Below, one piece after another: positions 30,657 to 39,608 of a stretch of DNA of 64,000 nucleotides. The DNA comes from Pseudomonadota bacterium (lineage in GTDB: Bacteria > Bdellovibrionota > Bacteriovoracia > Bacteriovoracales > Bacteriovoracaceae), in NCBI GenBank assembly GCA_027488375.1, contig JAIYBW010000005.1:62001-126000 (forward strand), read 5' to 3'. The position numbers were made by a program, and so were the translations under genes. Below the pieces are notes generated by a model. It did not search any database and was not told where the DNA came from. It saw only the letters and a list, made by a program, of their open reading frames with translations. Each line of letters starts with the position of its first letter. The first letter of the stretch is position 1.

Positions 30657-32267
30657 TTAGAGCCACCCCTTCCTTTCATGTTTGGCAAATCGATTTAACG
30701 TATTGAAACAGTTTAAAAGTTGATGTTTTTCACAGTATGGGTATGAGTATCTAGTAATTATTTTTTCATAATCACCAGGAATTTCTCTTATGTAAGGGGA
30801 TAGCTCATCAATAGTCTTTTTAAAACTTTCAAGATCATCCTCCTGTGCGTAGATTGCAAGAATATAAAAAAACGCTAAATATGAAGCTTTCTTCATATTA
30901 CCAATGGCCTTAAGTTTTTTTTCAACACTAATATTTTGATCGTAAAATATGACCTGTGAGTTTAATCTAACGATTGTGTGTAATTGCGTACTCGTCATTT
31001 TTTTATAAATTTTCACACAATTATAACTCCCTAAGAATGAATTTAATTTTTCATTTATTTTTTCATTTTCATCAAATTCAATAACAGCAGCATTAATAGC
31101 TGTTGTACAATTAGGTCTTCTTTCAAATGATTTCTGAGTAAATGCCTGCAAAGAAGACCATCTCTGACTTTCAAAAATATCTAAAACAATAAAAACAAAA
31201 ACAATTCCAGATAAAATGTAATTTAAACTTATCCTTGGAATGGTTTGCAAACTAATCAATTTCGTCATCAGCAACAAAAAAGAAAATGCAGTAAAAAGCA
31301 AGTATGAATCAATCATCATTTGTGGAGTATTTGTTACAATAATCAAGGGAGAAACCCCTAATACAAACCATGGTAAAAAAAATTTAAAATCATTTATTTT
31401 TTTAAAAATTATATAAGTCATAAGAACGCCTAGCGGAATACCGGCCAAGCTTTGCCATTCTCCTGGACCATACATATAGTCTAAATTTATCGGTAATATC
31501 AATTGAAATGCATAATGCCCAAATGCAAGAATTTTATCTGAAACAATAAAGATAGAATCTAATTTTGATTGATAAAAAGTTTTATAAAGTGGGCTATAAT
31601 TATAGTAAATCCAATTTACGACAAACCCAAACAGAAAGATAGGTATGACTGATCCGAAAAACTTCTTATAACTTTCTCGGTTATTGAAAAACATCCAAAC
31701 GGTTGCTCCCACTGGCCATAATAAGTTAATCGGTTGTGAGAATATTGATAAAAAATAAAAAAAATATATTTTTAAATAGTTTCGACGCAACTTTTTCTTT
31801 TTTAATAACTCATTCGTAGCTAATAAAATAAAGAAAAAAGATAAAATATGCTTCCTGGCAACCCCCCATAAAATTGTGGTAGAAAAAAGTGGGTGTACCG
31901 CAAATAACAACACTAAAAGATTTACAGTCTTTATATTTAAATCTGGGAATAATTTAATAATAATTTCTCGAACTACTATTATGCAAAAAAACCAAATTAT
32001 TATATTTTGAAAGATTGAGATATTCGTATCCAAATACCGCAAAGCAAGGATGTCAAAATACAGTGTTAAATCCCGTATGGGTTGTATGTCAACCGTGAGT
32101 AAATTTAAGAGATCTAAAATATAGCGAGTCAATGAGTTAACTTGATATAAGTACTCCATTACGACATGTGAATCAGGATTAACCAACACCGGGGAGCTGA
32201 TACCAGATAAATAAGCAATAATTATAACGAGTAGGAGGATAAATTTAAATTTAAGAGAAATTATAAT
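30657..32267 (-). CDS. TMTC/DUF1736-like polytopic membrane protein, putative protein O-glycosyltransferase; likely N-terminal extension beyond the listed ORF
   Basis: Multiple TMs; IRDLTLYFDILALRY...LLVLLFAVHPLFSTTILWGVARKHILSFFFILLA resembles the TMTC HPvhtEavaWv..Rke pattern; reading frame continues upstream of the GTG at 32189 to a stop at 32280-32282. Confidence 0.55.
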   Translation of the reverse strand: MIISLKFKFILLLVIIIAYLSGISSPVLVNPDSHVVMEYLYQVNSLTRYILDLLNLLTVDIQPIRDLTLYFDILALRYLDTNISIFQNIIIWFFCIIVVREIIIKLFPDLNIKTVNLLVLLFAVHPLFSTTILWGVARKHILSFFFILLATNELLKKKKLRRNYLKIYFFYFLSIFSQPINLLWPVGATVWMFFNNRESYKKFFGSVIPIFLFGFVVNWIYYNYSPLYKTFYQSKLDSIFIVSDKILAFGHYAFQLILPINLDYMYGPGEWQSLAGIPLGVLMTYIIFKKINDFKFFLPWFVLGVSPLIIVTNTPQMMIDSYLLFTAFSFLLLMTKLISLQTIPRISLNYILSGIVFVFIVLDIFESQRWSSLQAFTQKSFERRPNCTTAINAAVIEFDENEKINEKLNSFLGSYNCVKIYKKMTSTQLHTIVRLNSQVIFYDQNISVEKKLKAIGNMKKASYLAFFYILAIYAQEDDLESFKKTIDELSPYIREIPGDYEKIITRYSYPYCEKHQLLNCFNTLNRFAKHERKGWL

Positions 32268-32285
32268 TTGTCTTCCTGCTTAGTC

Positions 32286-32948
32286 TTAGTATCCGTTTCT
32301 TCTAACTTCTATTCTCTTATTGCTGTCAATTGTGAGTAAAGATGCGCTACTTGCACCGTCAGCAGGGCTAGAAAAGTTTCCATCAATAACCCCACCAGCA
32401 GCTGCTCTAAAGTACATTCCCGTAAGAGTATTCTCTCCGGCTTCAGTAGATGCCGGGAGTGCTGAAGCATTATCCGCCTGGGTGCCAATAAGGGTCCAGT
32501 CCAAAAAAGTTGAAGCTGAGGCGATATTACCACCAATACCTTTCCCCGCAGAGAAAAAGGAAGTCCCGTCAGTTACTGCTTCAGTTCTACTACACAAACT
32601 CCCTCCACCAGCCGTTTGAAGGCCAGAGTTTACGGCAGCATTGAAGGCACTGGTGTGGGTAGCAGCAGCGACATTGAATCCTGTGGCATAGTATCTTTGT
32701 GACCTCTCGGGAGTGGGATTATAACCCATATAAGAGAGGCATGTTGAATACATATTGAAATCCGAAAAAAATGCAGACTCAGCTGTATATAGCGAAGATA
32801 ACTGAAGCTTAGCTTCAGACATCTTCGCTTTCGCCTGATACTTTCTAAAATTAGGGATAGCTACCGAAGAGAGCAAGCCGATTATAGCAACAACCACCAT
32901 CAACTCTACTAAAGTAAAACCTGAGACTGAATTTTTAAACGGCTTCAT
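32286..32948 (-). CDS. pilA: Type IV pilin (second copy)
   Basis: Prepilin motif SG/FTLVELMVVVAIIGLLSSVAIPNFRKYQAKAKMSEAKLQLSSLY. Confidence 0.93.
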   Translation of the reverse strand: MKPFKNSVSGFTLVELMVVVAIIGLLSSVAIPNFRKYQAKAKMSEAKLQLSSLYTAESAFFSDFNMYSTCLSYMGYNPTPERSQRYYATGFNVAAATHTSAFNAAVNSGLQTAGGGSLCSRTEAVTDGTSFFSAGKGIGGNIASASTFLDWTLIGTQADNASALPASTEAGENTLTGMYFRAAAGGVIDGNFSSPADGASSASLLTIDSNKRIEVRRNGY

Positions 32949-32985
32949 TTTACACCAAAAGTGTTTTTAAAAGACTCATTAAAAA

Positions 32986-33657
32986 TCAATAACCGTTTCT
33001 TCTAACTTCTACTCTCTTATTGTTATCAATAGTCAATAAAGAGGCACTACTGTTTCCGTCAGCAGGATTAATAAAGTTACCGTCGATCACACCACTAGCA
33101 GCGGCCCTGAAAAGCATTCCTGTAGCAGTGTTAACTCCAGCTTCACTTCCCGCGGGCACAACAGAGCTGTTATCCTCTTGAGTGCCAATTAATGTCCAGT
33201 CTAAGAAAGTATTTGCTGAGGCGATTGAGTTACCAGTACCCTTACCAGCAGTGAAGTGGGAAGCACCATCAGTAACCGCTTCAGTTCTACTACAAACATC
33301 ACCACTGCCAGCCGTTTGAAGACCAGAATTCACGGCCGCATTAAAAGCACTTGTGTGAGTCGCTGCTGCCACATTAAAACCAATCGCATAATATCTTTGA
33401 GCTCTTTCAGGGCTAGGGTTGTAACCCATGTAAGAAAGACACGTTGAATACATGTTGAAATCCGAGAAAAATGCAGACTCGGCAGTATAAAGTGATGATA
33501 ACTGAAGTTTAGCTTCAGACATCTTTGACTTTGCCTGGTACTTTCTAAAATTTGGGATAGCAACGGCGGATAATAGACCAATAATAGCCACAACAACCAT
33601 GAGTTCCACTAATGTAAAACCAGTTTGTCGCTTAAGCGACGTTAAAAAAGACTTCAT
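32986..33657 (-). CDS. pilA: Type IV pilin (first copy)
   Basis: Prepilin motif TG/FTLVELMVVVAIIGLLSAVAIPNFRKYQ; GGAGGT 3 nt upstream of ATG at 33657. Confidence 0.94.
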   Translation of the reverse strand: MKSFLTSLKRQTGFTLVELMVVVAIIGLLSAVAIPNFRKYQAKSKMSEAKLQLSSLYTAESAFFSDFNMYSTCLSYMGYNPSPERAQRYYAIGFNVAAATHTSAFNAAVNSGLQTAGSGDVCSRTEAVTDGASHFTAGKGTGNSIASANTFLDWTLIGTQEDNSSVVPAGSEAGVNTATGMLFRAAASGVIDGNFINPADGNSSASLLTIDNNKRVEVRRNGY

Positions 33658-33759
33658 AAGACCTCCATAAACCAAATCATTGAGAGATTTAGCGTTTGTA
33701 TAATGATTTCACCATTGATTGGAATATTAAGAATACCAATTTTTGATGATCTCAAACTT

Positions 33760-33789
33760 ATTATAACCCTAAACTCAAGTATGTTACAA
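33760..33789 (-). promoter_or_regulatory. Putative sigma70 promoter for the pilin genes
   Basis: Minus strand TTGTAA (33784-33789), 18-nt spacer, TATAAT (33760-33765); implies about 95-nt 5' UTR. Confidence 0.5.
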
Positions 33790-33849
33790 AAATAATATCA
33801 ATTTTAATCACTAGTTCATATTACGGCAAGTTATGCCGAAAACCTTGAA

Positions 33850-35082
33850 CTACTCTCCCCCGGCACTTGCCCCACCAGCGGCCATGAAAATTGGCAGGTA
33901 CATCGCAATCAAAACAAACCCGATCATCCCCCCTAGGACCACTAGGATTAAAGGCTCAATCAATTTTGTTAAATTCCCTACGAGCTCCTCAACCTCTTCT
34001 TGAAACACATCGGCTACCTTCACTAACATATTGTCTAAGTTACCCGTGGACTCCCCCACCTTCATCATCTGGGTAACAAGAGGCGGGAAGTAAGTTATCC
34101 GTGCTAGGGGCTCTGTTATGGATTTACCCTCAATCACGGCCTGCCTGACCTTAGTTAAGTCCTTGGCAATTTGAGTGTTATCCAAAGTATCAATACAAAT
34201 TTCTAGAGAATCAATAATGGGAACCCCAGCGCTTAACATTGTGGCCAGAGTTCTAGTGAAAGCACCTAAATTTCCTTTAATAATGAGCATGCCAAATAGG
34301 GGCGCCCTCATGGTGATCCGATCCCACTGAATTTTACCTTCTTTAGTTTTAATAAAATTCACAAAAAACCATCCACACGCTAAAAATCCGAGGATCAATA
34401 AAATAGTGTAGTTACGAAAAAAATCTGAAATATCTATTACGGTTTGTGTGACCCAAGGGATTTCCTGATTAGACTCTTTAAGCATTCCCACAAAGGTTGG
34501 AACCACAAAGGTCATAAGACCAAAAATAACAAGTATCCCAACGAAGACTACGATCACTGGATAGGTGAGGGCCCCTTTTACTTGTTTTTTTAACTTCTCT
34601 TGCTTTTCAAGAAACTCAGCGAGTTTATTTAAGATAGAGTCTAAAATACCTGCGGCTTCACCGGCCTTAACAAGTGAACAATAGAGTTTGTTAAAACCTT
34701 GCTGAGAGGAAAGAGCATCAAAAAGAGTTTTACCTTCTTCTACTTGCAAAGATACGTTTTTTACTACGCGCTTTAAAACCATATTTTGTTCTTGCTTATG
34801 GAGAATTTCTAGACATTCCATAATGGGAACACCAGCATTAATGAGGATGGCCAGCTGGCGCGTAAAACGCATGAGTTCCGCTTGTCCAAAAGGCTTAGCG
34901 ATCCCTTTATCCACCATCCACTGACCAAGATCCACTTCTAATATTGAGGGCGCAATCACTTTAGTGGCACGAATATTCTGACGCCTCAGCATCTTTTTAG
35001 CGTCACGCGCATTTTCGGCCTCAATGGTATTCTCAACCTTCTTACCTTGAGACGTGAATCCTACGTATTTAAATTTTGGCAT
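33850..35082 (-). CDS. pilC: Type IV pilus inner-membrane platform protein PilC
   Basis: T2SF domains, ARDAKKMLRRQNIRATKV, FTRQLAILINAGVPIMECLEIL, TFVVPTFVGML. Confidence 0.95.
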   Translation of the reverse strand: MPKFKYVGFTSQGKKVENTIEAENARDAKKMLRRQNIRATKVIAPSILEVDLGQWMVDKGIAKPFGQAELMRFTRQLAILINAGVPIMECLEILHKQEQNMVLKRVVKNVSLQVEEGKTLFDALSSQQGFNKLYCSLVKAGEAAGILDSILNKLAEFLEKQEKLKKQVKGALTYPVIVVFVGILVIFGLMTFVVPTFVGMLKESNQEIPWVTQTVIDISDFFRNYTILLILGFLACGWFFVNFIKTKEGKIQWDRITMRAPLFGMLIIKGNLGAFTRTLATMLSAGVPIIDSLEICIDTLDNTQIAKDLTKVRQAVIEGKSITEPLARITYFPPLVTQMMKVGESTGNLDNMLVKVADVFQEEVEELVGNLTKLIEPLILVVLGGMIGFVLIAMYLPIFMAAGGASAGGE

Positions 35083-35091
35083 AAGATCTCA

Positions 35092-36234
35092 CTATTTCTT
35101 TTTCCTTACGGCCGTATCTAATCCCAGCATTCTCGCCAATTCTTCAGGATTATTAGAAAAAGTCATGGCCGTCTCGGGAGTGATTAAACCTGAATCGAGA
35201 ATTTTTTTAATATTTTGATTCATAGTAAACATACCTGTCTGATCCTGGCCGATCTGCATCTGTGAATAAATCTGATGCACTTTATCCTCACGGATAAGGT
35301 TTCGTATCGCCGGGGTAATTCTTAAAATTTCTTGAACAGCAACTCGTCCTTTGGGAACTTTAGGTAAGAGTTGTTGGGCTACTACACCTTGAAGAACGAA
35401 TGAAAGCAAAGTTCGAATTTGCTCCTGCTGCTCATGAGGGAAAACGTTAATAATCCTGTTGATTGTTTGAATCGTTGAGTTGGTATGTAGAGTTCCGAAA
35501 ACCACGTGACCCGTTTCTGCAATGGTCAAAGCGGCTTCAATTGTCTCTGGATCTCGAAGCTCACCCACTAGAACGATATCTGGGTCTTGTCGTAGAAGAG
35601 ATTTAATACCCTTTGTAAAACTCAAAGTATCGGCACCGACTTCACGTTGGTTGACTAGACACATCTTATGTTGATGAACAAATTCAATAGGGTCTTCAAG
35701 TGTAATTATATGACAAGCGGAATTAGTATTTAATTTATCAATAATAGAAGCGAGAGTGGTAGATTTTCCCGAGCCGGTAGGTCCTGTGACAAGGAATAAC
35801 CCCGAGGACACATCCACCATTTCAAGTAAAACTGGTGGTAATCCCAAGGCTTCAAAATCTGGAATCAAACTTGGGATCTGTCTAAAGACAGCGGCTACAG
35901 CTCCCTTTGAATAAAAAACATTCGCGCGAAATCGAGCAAGCCCTTTTATCCCGAAAGAAAAGTCTAGTTCTAGATTTTTTTCAAGCTCTGCCTTTTGTTT
36001 CTCAGTCAGGATTTGATAGATAAGTCGCTTTGTATCTTCAGGGAGGAGACTTCCCACTTTGACTCGGACAATATCACCACTGATCCTCATACCAGGAGCA
36101 CTACCCACAGTTAAATGAAGATCGGAGGCCCCATTATCAACCATCACTTTAAAAAGCTGCTGAATCTGGAGATTTCCAATTCCTTGCTCAACTGCTGTTT
36201 TTGTTTGGGTTTGGGTATTATCAGAACCCGCCAT
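35092..36234 (-). CDS. pilT: Type IV pilus retraction ATPase PilT
   Basis: GASDLHLTVG, GPTGSGKSTTLAS, ITLEDPIEFVH, RQDPDIVLVGELRDPETIEAALTIAETGHVVFGTLHTNS. Confidence 0.96.
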   Translation of the reverse strand: MAGSDNTQTQTKTAVEQGIGNLQIQQLFKVMVDNGASDLHLTVGSAPGMRISGDIVRVKVGSLLPEDTKRLIYQILTEKQKAELEKNLELDFSFGIKGLARFRANVFYSKGAVAAVFRQIPSLIPDFEALGLPPVLLEMVDVSSGLFLVTGPTGSGKSTTLASIIDKLNTNSACHIITLEDPIEFVHQHKMCLVNQREVGADTLSFTKGIKSLLRQDPDIVLVGELRDPETIEAALTIAETGHVVFGTLHTNSTIQTINRIINVFPHEQQEQIRTLLSFVLQGVVAQQLLPKVPKGRVAVQEILRITPAIRNLIREDKVHQIYSQMQIGQDQTGMFTMNQNIKKILDSGLITPETAMTFSNNPEELARMLGLDTAVRKKK

Positions 36235-36243
36235 ACATTACTC

Positions 36244-37917
36244 CTATAATTGATCTGAAGCTGAATTCGAAACAGCTTCCTCAAGTGTGGTTAAACCTTG
36301 GGCCACTTTTGTTAAAGCGCACATTCTTAGAGTTTTCATGCCATCTTTAATTGCTTGTCGCTTGAGATCGTCCGCAGAGGCATTTCTTAAAATAAGCTCA
36401 CGAACTTTTGGTGTTACTGAAAGAACTTCATAGATCGCCACTCGTCCCTTATAGCCAGTGTTATTGCAAATTTCACAACCCTTGCCATGATAAACTTTTA
36501 TTTTCTCAGCAGAGGCCGGTGCAAAACCACAGGCAATAAGCTCATCAAGCGAAATCTTTTTTTCTTCACGACAATTAATACATATCTTTCGACATAAGCG
36601 CTGAGCAACGATCACGTTTAATGCAGCAACGACTAGAAAAGGTTCAATACCCATATTCAAAAGACGAGTCACAGTTGCTGGAGCATCATTCGTATGTAGT
36701 GTTGAAAGAACTAAGTGACCAGTTAGGGCCGCTTCAACAGCGATTTCTCCAACCTCTAAATCTCGAATCTCACCCACCATGATAATATCTGGATCTTGTC
36801 GCAAGAATGCTTTAAGGGCAGTGGCAAAAGTCAAACCCACTTCTTTTTTTACATTCACCTGATTACATCCCTCGAGGTTAAACTCACAGGGATCTTCGGC
36901 GGTGGAAATATTACTATCAGGAGTATTTAAATCAGCAAGGGCGGAGTAAAGTGTCGTCGTTTTACCAGAACCTGTTGGGCCAGTAACGAGACACATACCG
37001 TAAGGACGATGAATCCCTTCCTTAAAAACTTCCAGTTGCTTTTGCTCAAACCCAAGTTTGGTCATATCTAGCTGGAGGTTACTCGAATCAAGTAATCGTA
37101 GGACTATTTTTTCACCAAAGAGTGTTGGTAAGGATGAAACCCGGTAATCGATTGGATTTCCCCCAATCAAAAGCTTAATCCTTCCGTCCTGAGGCTTTCT
37201 TTTTTCAGAAATATCCATCTGAGACATGATTTTTAATCTTGAGAGGACAGAAGGCATCATACTTTTCGGAGGTTGAGCAATCTCAACTAAGTTTCCATCA
37301 ATACGCAGTCGTATGCGAAAAATTTTTTCATATGGTTCAACATGGATATCAGAGGCTTTCTTCACAAAAGCTTCGGCCAGAAGCCTGTTCACAAATGTCA
37401 CCACGTCATCAGAAATATCTTCCGCTTTGACGTTGGCGTCGGCTGCTGCAGATGCTGAAGTGACCTCTTGAATATTATTAATTAGGTCATCTACTGATTC
37501 TTTAATACCAGCAAATAATTTTTTCCATGAAGAAATATTGGTTAAAATAAATTCAACATGCTTTTTATTTAAGTCAGACAACTCCTTAGTAGCACCTTCA
37601 ATAACACTAGGATCAAATGTAGCAAGGGTAATTTTAGTATTTGTTTTTTGAATTGGAATCGCACGCCATTTAACAACATACTTCTTTTTGAGGGTCTGAA
37701 GAGTATCTGTTGGCACTTTAGCGTTTCTCAAGTCAATAAATGTTAAAGAGAATCTTTCAGAACACATCTTTGCAAATTTATTTTCATCAAAATGGGGCAT
37801 TGATAAAAGTTCAAACTCATTCACCTCATCTTCTTTACCAATAGAAATTCTTTTCAACTCCCTTTGGTTGGCCATCCCTGAATCAGTGACAATCTTGATG
37901 AACTCATTTCGAATCAT
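36244..37917 (-). CDS. pilB: Type IV pilus assembly ATPase PilB
   Basis: KASDIHVEPYEK, GPTGSGKTTTLYSAL, RQDPDIIMVGEIRDLEVGEIAVEAALTGHLVLSTLHTNDAPATVTRLL, tetracysteine CRKICINC...CEICNNTGYKGR. Confidence 0.96.
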   Translation of the reverse strand: MIRNEFIKIVTDSGMANQRELKRISIGKEDEVNEFELLSMPHFDENKFAKMCSERFSLTFIDLRNAKVPTDTLQTLKKKYVVKWRAIPIQKTNTKITLATFDPSVIEGATKELSDLNKKHVEFILTNISSWKKLFAGIKESVDDLINNIQEVTSASAAADANVKAEDISDDVVTFVNRLLAEAFVKKASDIHVEPYEKIFRIRLRIDGNLVEIAQPPKSMMPSVLSRLKIMSQMDISEKRKPQDGRIKLLIGGNPIDYRVSSLPTLFGEKIVLRLLDSSNLQLDMTKLGFEQKQLEVFKEGIHRPYGMCLVTGPTGSGKTTTLYSALADLNTPDSNISTAEDPCEFNLEGCNQVNVKKEVGLTFATALKAFLRQDPDIIMVGEIRDLEVGEIAVEAALTGHLVLSTLHTNDAPATVTRLLNMGIEPFLVVAALNVIVAQRLCRKICINCREEKKISLDELIACGFAPASAEKIKVYHGKGCEICNNTGYKGRVAIYEVLSVTPKVRELILRNASADDLKRQAIKDGMKTLRMCALTKVAQGLTTLEEAVSNSASDQL

Positions 37918-37974
37918 AGAACTGATAACCCTTTAATTGTATGTCATCCCTTTCGGATTATTCAGCACTTAAGT

Positions 37975-38670
37975 TTAGGGCCAGTGTTCTCTCCAAAAAT
38001 TCGCCGCATGATAGGCTTGAAGATAAAGCATCTCTTGACCATCCCAATAAGACTTTACCTTGAAAGGCAGAGTGTTTTGATGTGGTAAAAATTTATAATT
38101 ATAATCCCAGAAAAACTCATCTCCACTCGCTTCACCTTCAAAGATAAAATCTCTAGAGCAAGCATTAATGACGAGAAGCTGATTTCCTACTTGGTGGAAT
38201 TTTTTTAGGTTCAGCTGAGCAAGATCGGGCGAGGTCTTTCGTGAAACGACCAAGAATCTAAGGGATAAATTTTCGCAGAGTAATTTAGTCAAATTCGCCA
38301 TAACTCCCGAGCCCAAGATTAAGATAAATAACGATGGATAATCTTCTCGAAATCGACGCAATATAGTTTCAGTGGCCAGATAATCTGTATTCACTCCAAG
38401 AAAATCATTTGGCTTAAGAGAAATTGTATTTGTAGCACCTAATTTTAGAACTTCTTCACTTTGGTGGTTTAACTGATCAAGATAAAACTTCTTATATGGT
38501 GAAGTAAGATTGATGCCATGATAATTTTTTGCCAGTTCAGATAAAGGTGGCAAATCAGATTCTTTTTGAATATCAATCAAGTCATAATGGATTTGTGGCC
38601 CGATAATTCTTTTATATAAATGTGGAGAAGTCGAATGAGAAATGGATTTACCTATTAAGGCGAGTCTCAT
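37975..38670 (-). CDS. aroE: Shikimate dehydrogenase-like protein
   Basis: LIGKSISHSTSPHLY, NLTSPYKK, GATNTISL...GVNTDYLATETIL; short (231 aa). Confidence 0.82.
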   Translation of the reverse strand: MRLALIGKSISHSTSPHLYKRIIGPQIHYDLIDIQKESDLPPLSELAKNYHGINLTSPYKKFYLDQLNHQSEEVLKLGATNTISLKPNDFLGVNTDYLATETILRRFREDYPSLFILILGSGVMANLTKLLCENLSLRFLVVSRKTSPDLAQLNLKKFHQVGNQLLVINACSRDFIFEGEASGDEFFWDYNYKFLPHQNTLPFKVKSYWDGQEMLYLQAYHAANFWREHWP

Positions 38671-39608
38671 CGACTACCAAGCCTTTTTTTAGCCAAATCA
38701 ACGTCATTTCTTATTTGCTCAATCAGTTCATTTACTGTTTGGAATTTCTTCTCATCACGAATTTTAGATAAAAATTCTATTTCAATATTTTCACCATAGA
38801 TATCAAGATTAAAATCAAAAATATTTGTCTCAATATGCACCATCTTAGTGTCTTTAAAAGTAGGATTGTGCCCAATATTTGTAACAGAATTATAAATCAT
38901 TCCATTATAATGTGTTTTTGTCACGTAAACACCATTCTGAGGGATGATGAGATCTTGTGAGCATTGAATATTCGCCGTAGGAAAACCAATTTTTTTTCCT
39001 CTACCTTCTCCTTTAACAACCACTCCCTCAAGTTGAAAAGAACGAGTTAAGAGTTGAGAAACATCCTCGACAAGGCCCTTCTTCAAGAGATCGCGGATCG
39101 AAGTCGATGAAATAATATTTCCACCTTGCTCGAACTTGGGCTGAATTTCAACTTGAACATTACGGGGCAAACATAAACTTTGTACTAGATCAAATCCGCC
39201 TTTTTTATTAGCTCCAAAAGCAAAATCGTATCCAAGATAAAAATTATTCAATTGAGGATATGTTAAAAGATGGGATTTCAAAAAATCTTCGGCAGAAAGC
39301 GTGCTGAAATCTCGTGTAAAATTTATCTCGACTAAATAATCTACCCCCGCAGTTAGTAAAAGTCGTCTTCGGTGCTCATAACTTGTGATTAAAAATCTCT
39401 CTTTATCAGGTTGAATAATCTTTTGAGGATGTGGAATAAAGGTTAAAACAACAAATGTATTTTTTTTAGACTTGCAATCTGAACGAATTTTAGTCAAAAG
39501 CTCCCTATGACCTAAATGGACTCCATCAAAATTCCCAATCGTTAAACCTATTGTTGGAAATTCATCATTTTCATTTTTAATGTCTAAAAGGCTAGATACT
39601 ATTTTCAT
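38667..39608 (-). CDS. ribF: Bifunctional riboflavin kinase/FAD synthetase
   Basis: LTIGNFDGVHLGHRELL, SSTSIRDLLKKG, GRGKKIGFPTANI. Confidence 0.95.
   Translation of the reverse strand: MKIVSSLLDIKNENDEFPTIGLTIGNFDGVHLGHRELLTKIRSDCKSKKNTFVVLTFIPHPQKIIQPDKERFLITSYEHRRRLLLTAGVDYLVEINFTRDFSTLSAEDFLKSHLLTYPQLNNFYLGYDFAFGANKKGGFDLVQSLCLPRNVQVEIQPKFEQGGNIISSTSIRDLLKKGLVEDVSQLLTRSFQLEGVVVKGEGRGKKIGFPTANIQCSQDLIIPQNGVYVTKTHYNGMIYNSVTNIGHNPTFKDTKMVHIETNIFDFNLDIYGENIEIEFLSKIRDEKKFQTVNELIEQIRNDVDLAKKRLGSR

Noticed and set aside
32286-33675. Direct repeat suggesting a mobile element or recombination cassette
   Set aside because: The repeat is explained by two intact pilin paralogues; no transposase, terminal inverted repeats or attachment sites.
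33823-33839. Hairpin CGGCA-AGTTA-TGCCG between the pilins and pilC
   Set aside because: Only a 5-bp stem and no T tract on either strand; insufficient for a terminator call.
37975-38670. aroE as a degraded pseudogene (only 231 aa)
   Set aside because: Catalytic Lys (SPYKK) and NTD motifs and the C-terminal helix are present, and reading frame is intact and coupled to ribF; more likely a compact functional gene.
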